A stretch of 9,279 nt of DNA from contig CAMBCD010000086.1 of NCBI GenBank assembly GCA_945863085.1, positions 1 to 9,279 on the forward strand, read 5' to 3'. The translations under genes were made by a program, and so were the position numbers. The first letter of the stretch is position 1, and each line of letters starts with the position of its first letter. The notes beneath the pieces were generated by a model, which did no database searches, had not been told where the DNA came from, and was given only the letters and a program-made list of their open reading frames with translations. The DNA comes from Bordetella parapertussis (lineage in GTDB: Bacteria > Pseudomonadota > Gammaproteobacteria > Burkholderiales > SG8-41). Below are positions 1-7,842 of the stretch, piece after piece.

Positions 1-555
1 CATCAGCATGTGTACACCCAGCCCGCCACCGGCGCCAATCACGGCAACGGTGTCGGAGGGTGTAACCCGCGCCTTGCGCATGACTTTCAGGGGCGTGGCG
101 ATGGCGTCGCATATCACGCCGATTTCAGCGGGATGTTTTTTCCAGTCCATGCCCTCGGGCAGTTTGATGAAATTCGCTGCCGGCAGCTTGATGTATTCAG
201 CGTAACCGCCGTCGATCTCGCGCCCGACGAAGCCGCCGAAGTTGTCGCACAGGGTTTCACGGTTGATGCGGCACCAGTAGCAATGGCCGCAGGTCAGGTA
301 AAAATAGGCTGTCACCGCATCACCGGCCTTGAGGCTGGTGACGCCGGCGCCGATGGCGACGATCTCGGCAGTGATTTCATGGCCGAGGATGCGCGGGTAT
401 TGAACAGGCACGCGGCCGGCACGGGCATGATGCACGGTGAGTCCGGCGCCGCAGGCCAGTACACGGGCCACGGCTTCGCCCGGACCCGGCACCGGATCGG
501 GCACGGTGTCCAGTGCAAGCGCTTGATTTTTCCCTTTCAGCAGCATGGCTTTCAT
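1..555 (-). CDS. Zinc-dependent alcohol dehydrogenase, N-terminal part (cut by window edge)
   Basis: This is a medium-chain dehydrogenase/reductase that would oxidise an alcohol (or reduce an aldehyde or ketone) with NAD(P); the substrate cannot be told. 185 codons are visible of a usual 340-370. The GroES-like catalytic domain fills roughly residues 1-150. The catalytic zinc region is seen as Cys35 (CGAGLTVHH, 35-43) and the GHE motif at 58-60. The structural zinc lobe is Cys89, Cys92, Cys95 and Cys103. The Rossmann dinucleotide loop begins at 174-180 (GAGGGLG), just before the edge. The start at 555 is supported by a strong Shine-Dalgarno (AGGGGGAG) 7 bases upstream; an in-frame Met at codon 4 is a less likely start. 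Oddity: the usual CGxCxxD pattern reads CGAGLTV, so the conserved Asp after Thr40 is Val. The gene is divergent from the uvrA-like gene and nothing suggests a shared function. The family call is firm; the specific enzyme is unknown. Confidence 0.92.
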   Translation of the reverse strand, partial: MKAMLLKGKNQALALDTVPDPVPGPGEAVARVLACGAGLTVHHARAGRVPVQYPRILGHEITAEIVAIGAGVTSLKAGDAVTAYFYLTCGHCYWCRINRETLCDNFGGFVGREIDGGYAEYIKLPAANFIKLPEGMDWKKHPAEIGVICDAIATPLKVMRKARVTPSDTVAVIGAGGGLGVHMLM

Positions 556-562
556 ATTTGCA

Positions 563-570
563 CTCCCCCT
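563..570 (-). promoter_or_regulatory. Ribosome binding site of the alcohol dehydrogenase gene
   Basis: On the minus strand this reads AGGGGGAG, 7 bases before the ATG at 555-553. It fixes the start codon over the in-frame ATG three codons further in. A possible -10 element (TAAGAT, minus strand, 584-579) lies upstream, but no good -35 accompanies it. Confidence 0.7.
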
Positions 571-597
571 GACAACAAATCTTACACCGTTGATGCA

Positions 598-625
598 TGT
601 ACATTGCCACGCGCGCCGGTAGAAT
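598..625 (+). promoter_or_regulatory. Candidate sigma70 promoter for the uvrA-like gene
   Basis: A -35-like TGTACA (598-603, 4 of 6 matches to TTGACA) and a -10-like TAGAAT (620-625, 5 of 6 matches to TATAAT) are separated by 16 bp. Transcription would begin near 632 and leave a leader of about 44 bases before the ATG at 676. The -35 lies within an 8 bp palindrome, ATGTACAT (597-604), a possible operator half. No CTG-N10-CAG type LexA box is visible between 556 and 675, so SOS control is not supported here. This is a motif match by eye only. Confidence 0.35.
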
Positions 626-675
626 TGCATTTTGCCGCTGCAAACCCGCAGCGCAACGCAGTCTTCCGGAATTCC

Positions 676-3600
676 ATGCCCGATACGCCCGCCCGTCCGC
701 CCTGCGACGCCATCCTGATCCGCGGTGCGCGCCAGAACAATCTGAAAAATCTGTCACTCGATTTGCCGCTGAACGAGCTGATCGTTGTCACTGGGGTATC
801 CGGCAGCGGCAAGTCCTCGCTGGTATTCGACACGCTGTATGCCGAGGGCCAGCGGCGTTATGTCGAAACTTTCTCGCCGTACGCACGCCAGTTCCTCGAC
901 CGCCAGGACCGGCCGCAGGTCGACAGCATCGACGGCATTCCGCCGGCCATCGCCATCGACCAGGTCAATCCGGTGCGCACCTCGCGCTCGACCGTGGGCA
1001 CGATGACGGAGCTCAACGACCACCTGAAGCTGCTGTTCGCCCGCGCCGCACATCTGCATTGCCGCAATTGTGGCGCGCGGGTGGTGCGCGATACGCCACA
1101 GACGATTTTTGACGCAATAACAGCGCGCGCGAGGGATGCCGGCGATCCGCGGCTGGCGATTGCCTTCCCGGTTCCGGTACCGGCGAATTTCAAGGCCGAC
1201 GAAGTCAAGGCGCTGCTCACGGCGCAGGGCTACTCGCGTTTTCTCAATGAAAGCAAAGAACATTTCGAAGTGGTGCAGGACCGGCTGCGCGTGGGCGGCG
1301 CGGAACGCGGACGGGTGATCGAGGCGCTGGAAGCCGCGCTGAAGGTCGGCCAGGGCAGGGTCAATGTCTATCGGCTTGAAGCAACACCCGATGGAAACAC
1401 CACTAACCCATCACCCATTACCCATCACGCGCCATGGCGATTTTCCACGGCGCTGCATTGCGCCGAATGCGACATTGCTTACAACGAACCGAATCCGAGC
1501 CTGTTTTCCTTCAATTCGCCGCTGGGCGCCTGCGATACCTGTCGCGGTTTCGGCCGGGTGATCGGACTCGATTACGGACTGGTGATCCCGGACGAATCCA
1601 AATCGCTGCGCGATGGTGCGATCAAGCCCTGGCAGACGCCGTCAAACAAGGAATGCCAGGACGACTTGCTGAAGTACGCGCGCCTGCGCAACATCCCGCT
1701 CGATACACCGTGGCGCGAATTGTCGGCCAAGGAAAAACGCTGGGTGCTCGACGGCGAACCGGAATGGGTCAGCTGGCGCAAATCCTGGCCGGGGGTGTGG
1801 TACGGCGTCGGCCGGTTTTTCAAATGGCTGGAAACCAAGTCGTACAAAATGCATGTGCGTGTGCTGCTGTCCAAGTATCGCGCCTACACCGAATGCACGG
1901 CCTGCGGCGGTGCGCGGCTGAAAACGGATGCGCTGCTGTGGCGTGTGGGATCTGCTGAAAATGCCCGCCACGCCCTGGAGAACGGGAACAATAAGCGTAC
2001 CCGCTACAAACCGTTGGGCGTGAATTACGGCGATGCGCAGCTCGCCGCCCTGCCCGGCCTGACGCTGCATGACGTGGTGCTGCTGCCGCTGGAACGCACG
2101 AAAATGTTTTTCGCCGCGCTGGAACTGCCGGCACCGCTGGATCAGGCGACCGACATGCTGGTCGGTGAAATCCGCACCCGTCTCGACTACCTGAACCAGG
2201 TCGGCCTCGGTTACCTGACGCTGGACCGCCAGTCGCGCACACTGTCCGGCGGAGAGGTGCAACGGATCAATTTGACGACGGCACTCGGCACCTCGCTGGT
2301 CAACACACTTTTTGTGCTCGATGAGCCGTCGATCGGACTGCATCCGCGCGACATGGGCCGTGTCATCGGCGTCATGCACAAGCTGCGCAACGCCGGCAAT
2401 TCTCTGGTGGTGGTGGAACACGATCCGCAGGTGATGCTCGCCGCCGACCGCATTCTCGACATCGGCCCGGGGCCCGGCTCGCGCGGCGGCGAAATCGTCG
2501 GCTTCGATACGCCGGCACGGATCATGGCGACCAAGGATTCGATCACCGGCCGTTATCTGTCAGGGGAATTGCGTGCTGCCGGATATGACGCACCGCGCGT
2601 ACCGACCAAAAACACTGCGAAGTTGCGGCTGCGCGGCGTCAGCGAACACAACCTGAAAAACGTCGATGTCGATTTCCCGCTGGGACGGCTGATCTGCATC
2701 ACCGGCGTCTCGGGTTCGGGAAAATCGACACTGGTGCAGGATGTGTTGTACGCCGCGCTGCGCAAGGCAATGGGCAAACCGACGGAAGCGCCGGGCAGAC
2801 ATGACGGACTTTACGGCGCGGATCACATCAGCGATGTGGTGATGGTTGACCAGTCGTCCATCGGCCGCACCACGCGTTCGAACCCGGCCAGTTATGTCGG
2901 CGCCTTCGATGCCATCCGCAGCAGATTCTCGTCGGCGCCACTGGCACAATCGCGCGGCTACACCGCGGGCACCTTCAGTTTCAACTCCGGCACCGGGCGC
3001 TGCCCGACCTGCAGCGGCAATGGTTTCGAGCATGTCGAGATGCAGTTCCTGTCCGACGTCTACCTGCGCTGCCCGGACTGCGACGGCCGGCGTTATCGCG
3101 CCGAGGTGCTGGAAATCACCGTTGACGGCAAATCGATTGCCGATGTGCTCGAACTGACCGTCGCCGATGCACTGGCCTTTTTCAACCACGCACCGGACAT
3201 TGCGCGGGTGCTGCAGCCGCTGACCGATGTCGGTCTCGATTACCTGAAGCTGGGCCAGCCGGTGCCGACACTGTCGGGCGGCGAAGCACAGCGGCTGAAA
3301 CTCGCCGGCTTTCTCGCCGAAGCGGCGCAGACGGGGCGCAACAAGGTGGGCAGCAAAGGCACATTGTTCCTGTTTGACGAACCGACCACCGGGCTGCATT
3401 TCGACGACGTGCGCAAGCTGCTGGGGGCGTTTCGTAAACTGATCTCAGCCGGCCATTCGCTGATTGTCATCGAACACAACCTCGACGTGATCCGCGCCGC
3501 CGACTGGATCATTGACCTCGGCCCCGAAGGCGGTGACGCCGGCGGCGAACTGCTATGCACGGGAACGCCGGACACTGTCGCTGCGCATCCGGTCTCGCAT

Positions 3601-6354
3601 ACCGGCAAAGCCTTGCGCGACTACGCCGCTTCGCTGGGCGCCCCGGTCAGGCCGCAGTCGCGGCCGATGAAGGCATTGCGCAACGGCAACAACATCAGCG
3701 TCAGCCACGCCCGCGAACACAATCTGCAGAACATCAGCGTCGATATCCCGCGCGGCAAGTTCACGGTGGTCACGGGAGTATCGGGCAGCGGCAAGTCAAC
3801 ACTGGCCTTCGACATCGTGTTTGCCGAGGGCCAGCGCCGTTACCTCGAGTCGCTTAATGCTTACGCGCGCCAGTTTGTGCAGGCGGCGGCGCGTCCCGAT
3901 GTCGATGCGATTTACGGCATACCGCCGACGGTCGCCATCGAGCAGCGCACCAGCCGCGGCGGCCGGCGCAGCACGGTGGCGACGCTCACCGAGATCTATC
4001 ATTTCCTCCGCCTGCTCTACGTCAAACTCGGCACCCAGTACTGCCCGGACTGCGATGTCGCAATCGAACCGCAGAGCATCGACCAGATCACTGCGCGCAT
4101 CATGAAACAGTACCGCAATGACCGCATCGGCCTGCTGGCGCCGCTGGTGGTCAACCGCAAGGGGTATTACACCGACCTCGCGAAGTGGGCGGCCGGCAAG
4201 GGTTACACCCACCTGCGGGTCGACGGCGAATTCATCCCGACATCACCCTGGCCACGGCTGGCACGGTTCAAGGAACACAGCATCGAACTGCCGGTCGCCG
4301 ACATCCGCGTCACGCCGGAAAACGAAGCGGCGCTGCGCGCCGGACTGGCCACGGCACTGGAACACGGCAAGGGCATCGTGCAAGTACTGGGCGGGCTCGA
4401 TACCCTGGCCGAAGCGATGGCGAAAAAAGATGCGCGGCGCATCAAGCTGACCGAGGTCGTGTATTCGGTCAAACGCGCCTGCCCGTCCTGCAACAAGAGC
4501 TTCCCCGAACTCGACCCGCGGCTGTTTTCGTACAATTCCAAACACGGCTGGTGCCCGTCCTGTTTCGGCACCGGGCTGACGCTGGAAAAAATCGACTGGG
4601 ACGAAGAGCGCGAAAAAACCGGCACCGAGGAGCATGTGCTGGATTCCTGGCTGAACTGGCTGGAAGTCGATGAACCCTGCCCGAGCTGCGACGGCAAACG
4701 CCTTAACCCCACGGCGCTGGCGGTGCGTTACCGCAAACGTTCGATTGCCGCGCTGGCCGCGCTGCCGGTAGCGAAACTCGCAGGCGAATTCAGCGATGTG
4801 TCCTTCAGCGGCCGCGAGGCAGCGATTGCACGCGACATCGTCAGCGAAATCCGCAGCCGGCTGAGTTTCCTTGATGAAGTCGGCCTGGGTTACCTGGCAC
4901 TGGATCGTGCCGCACCCACGCTGTCGGGCGGTGAGGCGCAGCGCATCCGGCTCGCGGCGCAACTGGGATCGAACCTGCGCGGCGTCGCCTACATCCTCGA
5001 TGAACCGACCATCGGCCTGCACCCGCGCGACAACCGCATCCTGCTCGACACGCTGGCGAAGCTGCAGACCAAAGGGAACACTCTCATCGTTGTAGAACAC
5101 GATGAAGACACCATCCGCCGCGCCGACCATGTGATCGACCTCGGCCCCGGCGCGGGTCGCCGCGGCGGCCATGTCGTTGCGGCGGGAACCGCTGCCGAAC
5201 TGCAGGCGAATCCGCAGTCGGTGACCGGACGCCTGCTCGCCCAACCCTTGCAGCATCCGCTGCATCCATCGCGGCACGTCGACAAACACACGCCGTCGCT
5301 GCTCATCCGCAACGCGCGGCTGCATAACCTGCAACAGGTGAACGCGCGCCTGCCGCTAGGGCGGTTGACGGTAATCACCGGCGTATCAGGCTCGGGCAAA
5401 TCGACACTGGCGCGTGATGTGCTGCATTCCAATCTCTTGCGCCTGGTCAACAACAAGTCAAAAAAATCAATAAAAACAATTGGTTGCAATGATATCGCGG
5501 GTTGGGAGGCCGTGGGTCGCGTACTCGAGGTCGACCAGACCCCCATCGGCAAGACGCCACGCTCCTGCCCCGCCACCTATGTCGGCTTCTGGGACACCAT
5601 CCGCCGCCTGTACGCCGAAGCGCCGGAAGCGCGCATGCGCGGTTACACGGCAAGCCGTTTCTCGTTCAATACAAAAGGCGGGCGCTGCGAGGCCTGCGAA
5701 GGCCAGGGCGTGCAGAAAATCGAAATGAGTTTCCTGCCCGATGTAAAGGTACCCTGCGATGTCTGCAATGGTGCGCGATTTGACAGTGAAACGCTGGCGG
5801 TACGGTTCAAGGAAAAATCCATCGGTGACGTGCTGGCGATGTGCGTCGATGACGCGGTGGATTTTTTCGCCGCGCATCCCGCGATTCACCACACGCTGCG
5901 GCTGCTGCAGGATGTCGGCCTCGGTTACCTGACGCTGGGCCAGCAAAGCCCGACGCTGTCCGGCGGCGAAGCGCAGCGCATCAAGCTGGTCACCGAGCTG
6001 GCCAAGGTACGAGTGAACAATGACGACGCAGGAGGGCGGCCGGGCCGCAGCGGCGCGCAAAAACGCACGCTGTATGTGCTCGACGAACCGACTGTCGGCC
6101 TGCACATGGCGGATGTGGAAAAACTGATCCATGTACTGCACCGGCTGGTCGACGCCGGCAACTCCGTGGTGGTGATCGAGCACAACCTCGACGTGATGGC
6201 CGAAGCCGACTGGATCATCGACCTCGGTCCCGAGGGTGGCGACGGCGGCGGCCGCATCGTCGCCGAGGGCGCACCGGCGCAGGTGGTCAAAAACGCCATG
6301 CGCTCACACACCGCGCGCATACTCGGCGAATTCCTGCACGAACGCGGGGCATGA
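676..6354 (+). CDS. uvrA: Tandem (double-length) UvrA, excinuclease ABC subunit A
   Basis: This 1,892-residue protein is about twice the 940 of ordinary UvrA, the DNA-damage sensor of nucleotide excision repair that hands lesions to UvrB. Half 1 (about 1-975): Walker A 40-47; CxxC 129/132; UvrB-binding-like region about 133-260; zinc module C262, C265, C286, C289; insertion domain 290-406; CxxC 407/410; signature LSGGE 523-527; Walker B D549-E550; H-loop His582. Its second ATPase has Walker A 677-684, zinc C776, C779, C799, C802, LSGGE 866-870, D901-E902 and His934. Half 2 (about 1000-1892): Walker A 1034-1041; CxxC 1123/1126; zinc C1269, C1272, C1293, C1296; CxxC 1335/1338; LSGGE 1416-1420; D1442-E1443; His1475; then Walker A 1569-1576, zinc C1671, C1674, C1694, C1697, LSGGE 1761-1765, D1803-E1804, His1836. 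All four ATPases look intact. Half 2 has only 38 residues where half 1 has the 117-residue insertion domain. The frame is open far upstream, but conserved UvrA sequence begins near residue 10 after ATG 676; a weak GGA lies 5 bases before it. I recall double-length UvrA-like proteins in proteobacteria; a normal uvrA probably exists elsewhere (inference). Confidence 0.93.
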   Translation: MPDTPARPPCDAILIRGARQNNLKNLSLDLPLNELIVVTGVSGSGKSSLVFDTLYAEGQRRYVETFSPYARQFLDRQDRPQVDSIDGIPPAIAIDQVNPVRTSRSTVGTMTELNDHLKLLFARAAHLHCRNCGARVVRDTPQTIFDAITARARDAGDPRLAIAFPVPVPANFKADEVKALLTAQGYSRFLNESKEHFEVVQDRLRVGGAERGRVIEALEAALKVGQGRVNVYRLEATPDGNTTNPSPITHHAPWRFSTALHCAECDIAYNEPNPSLFSFNSPLGACDTCRGFGRVIGLDYGLVIPDESKSLRDGAIKPWQTPSNKECQDDLLKYARLRNIPLDTPWRELSAKEKRWVLDGEPEWVSWRKSWPGVWYGVGRFFKWLETKSYKMHVRVLLSKYRAYTECTACGGARLKTDALLWRVGSAENARHALENGNNKRTRYKPLGVNYGDAQLAALPGLTLHDVVLLPLERTKMFFAALELPAPLDQATDMLVGEIRTRLDYLNQVGLGYLTLDRQSRTLSGGEVQRINLTTALGTSLVNTLFVLDEPSIGLHPRDMGRVIGVMHKLRNAGNSLVVVEHDPQVMLAADRILDIGPGPGSRGGEIVGFDTPARIMATKDSITGRYLSGELRAAGYDAPRVPTKNTAKLRLRGVSEHNLKNVDVDFPLGRLICITGVSGSGKSTLVQDVLYAALRKAMGKPTEAPGRHDGLYGADHISDVVMVDQSSIGRTTRSNPASYVGAFDAIRSRFSSAPLAQSRGYTAGTFSFNSGTGRCPTCSGNGFEHVEMQFLSDVYLRCPDCDGRRYRAEVLEITVDGKSIADVLELTVADALAFFNHAPDIARVLQPLTDVGLDYLKLGQPVPTLSGGEAQRLKLAGFLAEAAQTGRNKVGSKGTLFLFDEPTTGLHFDDVRKLLGAFRKLISAGHSLIVIEHNLDVIRAADWIIDLGPEGGDAGGELLCTGTPDTVAAHPVSHTGKALRDYAASLGAPVRPQSRPMKALRNGNNISVSHAREHNLQNISVDIPRGKFTVVTGVSGSGKSTLAFDIVFAEGQRRYLESLNAYARQFVQAAARPDVDAIYGIPPTVAIEQRTSRGGRRSTVATLTEIYHFLRLLYVKLGTQYCPDCDVAIEPQSIDQITARIMKQYRNDRIGLLAPLVVNRKGYYTDLAKWAAGKGYTHLRVDGEFIPTSPWPRLARFKEHSIELPVADIRVTPENEAALRAGLATALEHGKGIVQVLGGLDTLAEAMAKKDARRIKLTEVVYSVKRACPSCNKSFPELDPRLFSYNSKHGWCPSCFGTGLTLEKIDWDEEREKTGTEEHVLDSWLNWLEVDEPCPSCDGKRLNPTALAVRYRKRSIAALAALPVAKLAGEFSDVSFSGREAAIARDIVSEIRSRLSFLDEVGLGYLALDRAAPTLSGGEAQRIRLAAQLGSNLRGVAYILDEPTIGLHPRDNRILLDTLAKLQTKGNTLIVVEHDEDTIRRADHVIDLGPGAGRRGGHVVAAGTAAELQANPQSVTGRLLAQPLQHPLHPSRHVDKHTPSLLIRNARLHNLQQVNARLPLGRLTVITGVSGSGKSTLARDVLHSNLLRLVNNKSKKSIKTIGCNDIAGWEAVGRVLEVDQTPIGKTPRSCPATYVGFWDTIRRLYAEAPEARMRGYTASRFSFNTKGGRCEACEGQGVQKIEMSFLPDVKVPCDVCNGARFDSETLAVRFKEKSIGDVLAMCVDDAVDFFAAHPAIHHTLRLLQDVGLGYLTLGQQSPTLSGGEAQRIKLVTELAKVRVNNDDAGGRPGRSGAQKRTLYVLDEPTVGLHMADVEKLIHVLHRLVDAGNSVVVIEHNLDVMAEADWIIDLGPEGGDGGGRIVAEGAPAQVVKNAMRSHTARILGEFLHERGA
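1406..1426 (+). repeat. Three tandem 7 bp units (ACCCATY) inside the uvrA-like gene
   Basis: The units are ACCCATC (1406-1412), ACCCATT (1413-1419) and ACCCATC (1420-1426), followed by a partial AC. Three units make 21 bp, so the reading frame is kept. They encode part of a polar, Pro/His/Thr-rich stretch just before the first zinc module (C262). The tract is AT-richer than the surrounding gene. Confidence 0.75.
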
Positions 6355-6389
6355 CCGGCGCCCGGGAATTGCGCAACGACAGCGCGGTC

Positions 6390-6395
6390 TATAAT
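6390..6395 (+). promoter_or_regulatory. -10 promoter element upstream of the META-domain lipoprotein gene
   Basis: A perfect TATAAT lies in the 99 bp gap after the uvrA-like gene. The best -35 candidate is TTGCGC (6369-6374), only 3 of 6 matches with a short 15 bp spacer, so the promoter rests on the -10. A start near 6402 would give a leader of about 52 bases before the ATG at 6454. It could drive the lipoprotein, pirin and possibly later genes. No clear intrinsic terminator precedes it. Confidence 0.45.
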
Positions 6396-6437
6396 CAACG
6401 CTCCTGTATCACCGTTGCCCGTATCAACGTTTCCGCC

Positions 6438-6449
6438 ATGCACAGCTGA
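6438..6449 (+). other. Possible three-codon upstream ORF (ATG CAC AGC TGA)
   Basis: A minimal reading frame, Met-His-Ser-stop, lies downstream of the predicted transcription start and ends 4 bases before the lipoprotein ATG at 6454. Neither ATG has a recognisable Shine-Dalgarno. It could support reinitiation or be chance; nothing else in the sequence separates these. Confidence 0.2.
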
Positions 6450-6453
6450 TCCC

Positions 6454-6924
6454 ATGCCATCAAGTTCCTTCCGCCTGAAACTGCTGTGCGCCGTGGTCGC
6501 CGTCATCGGCGCCTCCTGCGCAACCTATGATCCGCCGATCCCGCTGCCGGAAGGCCAGTGGGAAATGACCACATCGAGTTTTATCGACATCGGCCGCATG
6601 CCCGGCCTCGCGCGCGCAACCCTGCTGCTCCGCGACGGACGCCTCTCGGCGTTCAGCGGCTGCAACACCGGCACCGGGGCGGTGAGTTCGGTCGATGGCA
6701 GGATGGTCGCGACACCGCTGGCAGTCACCCGCCGCGCCTGCATCGAACCGGTCGGCAGTTTCGAAGGCCGTTATTTCAAGCTGCTGCAGGGCAAACCCTA
6801 TTTCCGTACCGAAGGTGATGCGCTGATCCTCTCCGCCGGCGACGACAGCGCGCGTTTCCGCCGTATTGCGCAAAAACCGCTTGAAAAACCCGCCGGGAAA
6901 CCCGCTGCAAAACCGCAGCCATGA
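6454..6924 (+). CDS. META-domain (HslJ-like) putative lipoprotein
   Basis: This 156-residue protein has a signal peptide: Arg7 and Lys9, a hydrophobic stretch at 10-20, and a possible lipidated Cys22 (VIGASC). Gly at -3 of the lipobox is unusual, so lipidation is likely but not certain; with Ala after the Cys it would be expected at the outer membrane. Residues about 34-138 match the META/HslJ pattern: GCN at 69-71, a second conserved Cys96, GxYFxLL near 105-111 and a closing LILSAGDDSARF strand at 124-135. Proteins of this family are envelope proteins, some linked to heat shock or novobiocin resistance in E. coli; the molecular activity is not established. The tail (141-156) is a four-fold KPxx repeat. 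A TTG at 6415 is in frame, but it would put 13 residues before the signal peptide, so ATG 6454 is preferred although it lacks a clear Shine-Dalgarno. The stop overlaps the first ATG of the coupled junction leading to pirin. Confidence 0.8.
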   Translation: MPSSSFRLKLLCAVVAVIGASCATYDPPIPLPEGQWEMTTSSFIDIGRMPGLARATLLLRDGRLSAFSGCNTGTGAVSSVDGRMVATPLAVTRRACIEPVGSFEGRYFKLLQGKPYFRTEGDALILSAGDDSARFRRIAQKPLEKPAGKPAAKPQP

Positions 6925-6946
6925 CGCAGTTATGACGCACTTATGA
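6921..6946 (+). repeat. Tandem 11 bp duplication creating three chained ATGA start/stop overlaps
   Basis: Two copies of ATGACGCANTT (6921-6931 and 6932-6942) are followed by ATGA (6943-6946). The lipoprotein stop TGA (6922-6924) overlaps the ATG at 6921. The frame from 6921 (ATG ACG CAG TTA TGA) ends at 6935, overlapping the ATG at 6932. The frame from 6932 (ATG ACG CAC TTA TGA) ends at 6946, overlapping the pirin ATG at 6943. Only the third ATG opens a long frame. No Shine-Dalgarno precedes the pirin start, so termination-reinitiation coupling is a plausible inference. Confidence 0.7.
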
Positions 6947-7809
6947 TTTCCCAGACCCTGAAGGCCCACACCAAGGACCTGGGTGACGGCTTCGAAGTCC
7001 GCCGCCTGCTGCCAGCCGCAACGCGCAAGATGGTCGGCCCGTTCATTTTTTTCGACCACATGGGCCCGGTCAACTTTGCGCCCGGCCGTGCTATCGATGT
7101 GCGGCCGCATCCGCACATCGGGCTGGCGACCGTGACCTATCTGTTCGAGGGCGCGATCATGCATCGCGACAGCCTCGGTTATGAACAGCGCATCACCCCC
7201 GGCGACGTCAACTGGATGGCCGCCGGCCACGGCATCGTGCATTCGGAGCGCAGCCCTGATGACGAACGCGGGAAAACACGCGGGCTGCACGGCATCCAGA
7301 CCTGGATTGCGCTGCCGAAAGCAGACGAAGGCACCGATCCGGCATTCGCCCACCATCCCGCGGCCACGCTGCCGGTCAAACAATGGCCAAATACCGAACT
7401 GCGCCTGATTGCCGGCACGGGCTGGGGACTGGCGGCCCCGGTGAAAACCTTTTCGCCGATGTTCTATGGTGCCGTCACCAGCAGCGGCACAGCGCAGTTT
7501 GATCTGCCGCCGGAACACGCCGAACGCGCGATCTATGTCGTGGACGGTGAGGTGAGCGTCGGTGGCAGCGACATCCCGCCACATACCGTCGCAGTGTTCG
7601 AACCCGGCGTATCCGTCACCGTGGACACCCGCTCCGCCGCGCGCATCATGGCGTTTGGCGGCGCAGCGATGGACGGCGACCGCTTCATTTCCTGGAATTT
7701 TGTCGCCAGCAGCAGGGAACTGATCGAAGATGCACGCAGCCGCTGGCGCGAGCAGCGTTTTCCGGGGGTGCCCGGTGAAACCGAATTCATCCCATTGCCT
7801 GAGCGGTAA
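6943..7809 (+). CDS. Pirin family protein (bicupin metalloprotein)
   Basis: This 288-residue protein has the usual pirin length. The N-terminal cupin carries the signature RPHPHIGLATVTYLFEG (54-70) and the four expected metal ligands His56, His58, His100 and Glu102, matching the Fe site of human pirin (His56, His58, His101, Glu103). The second cupin spans roughly 150-245, and the C-terminal segment (about 253-285) is typical of the family. Pirins bind iron; some have quercetin 2,3-dioxygenase activity in vitro, and others act as protein-interaction partners or redox-sensitive regulators. Which applies here is unknown. No signal peptide is visible, so it should be cytoplasmic. The start at ATG 6943 lies 18 bases after the lipoprotein stop, inside a duplicated ATGA junction with no Shine-Dalgarno, which suggests translation coupled to the upstream gene. 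pdxH follows after 33 bases. Confidence 0.93.
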   Translation: MISQTLKAHTKDLGDGFEVRRLLPAATRKMVGPFIFFDHMGPVNFAPGRAIDVRPHPHIGLATVTYLFEGAIMHRDSLGYEQRITPGDVNWMAAGHGIVHSERSPDDERGKTRGLHGIQTWIALPKADEGTDPAFAHHPAATLPVKQWPNTELRLIAGTGWGLAAPVKTFSPMFYGAVTSSGTAQFDLPPEHAERAIYVVDGEVSVGGSDIPPHTVAVFEPGVSVTVDTRSAARIMAFGGAAMDGDRFISWNFVASSRELIEDARSRWREQRFPGVPGETEFIPLPER

Positions 7810-7833
7810 AATCCCTTGACTACAACCCGCCCC

Positions 7834-7837
7834 GGAG
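7834..7837 (+). promoter_or_regulatory. Ribosome binding site deciding the pdxH start
   Basis: GGAG sits 5 bases before the TTG at 7843. The upstream in-frame TTG at 7816 and the downstream ATG at 7858 lack such a site. A -10-like TAAAAT (7807-7812) overlaps the pirin stop but has no good -35. Confidence 0.6.
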
Positions 7838-7842
7838 CGTCC

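Noticed and set aside
10..675. The uvrA frame stays open for 222 codons upstream of ATG 676, suggesting an even longer 2,114-residue protein
   Set aside because: That stretch runs antisense to the clear alcohol dehydrogenase gene and has no UvrA similarity; conserved UvrA sequence begins just after ATG 676. The open frame is a by-product of high GC.
4243..5334. A 363-codon minus-strand open frame opposite the second UvrA half
   Set aside because: It is antisense to highly conserved ABC motifs, its translation is Arg/Gln/Ala-rich without recognisable domains, and similar shadow frames occur all along this high-GC gene.
5455..5490. AT-rich patch in the uvrA-like gene that looked like an insertion
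   Set aside because: It encodes the variable loop ([10 protein letters not shown]) that sits between Walker A and the conserved DQTPIG segment in all UvrA second ATPases, so a length and composition change there is ordinary.
6355..6389. Possible intrinsic terminator after the uvrA-like gene
   Set aside because: The GC-rich bases near 6357-6366 and the TTGCGCAA palindrome (6369-6376) do not form a long stem followed by a T-tract.
6460..7584. A 374-codon minus-strand open frame across the lipoprotein and pirin genes
   Set aside because: It overlaps two well-supported plus-strand genes on the opposite strand and shows no recognisable domain or ribosome binding site.
7816..7842. Earlier TTG start for pdxH giving 219 residues
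   Set aside because: It has no Shine-Dalgarno, whereas TTG 7843 has GGAG at 5 bases; the nine extra residues are not conserved PdxH sequence. It cannot be fully excluded.
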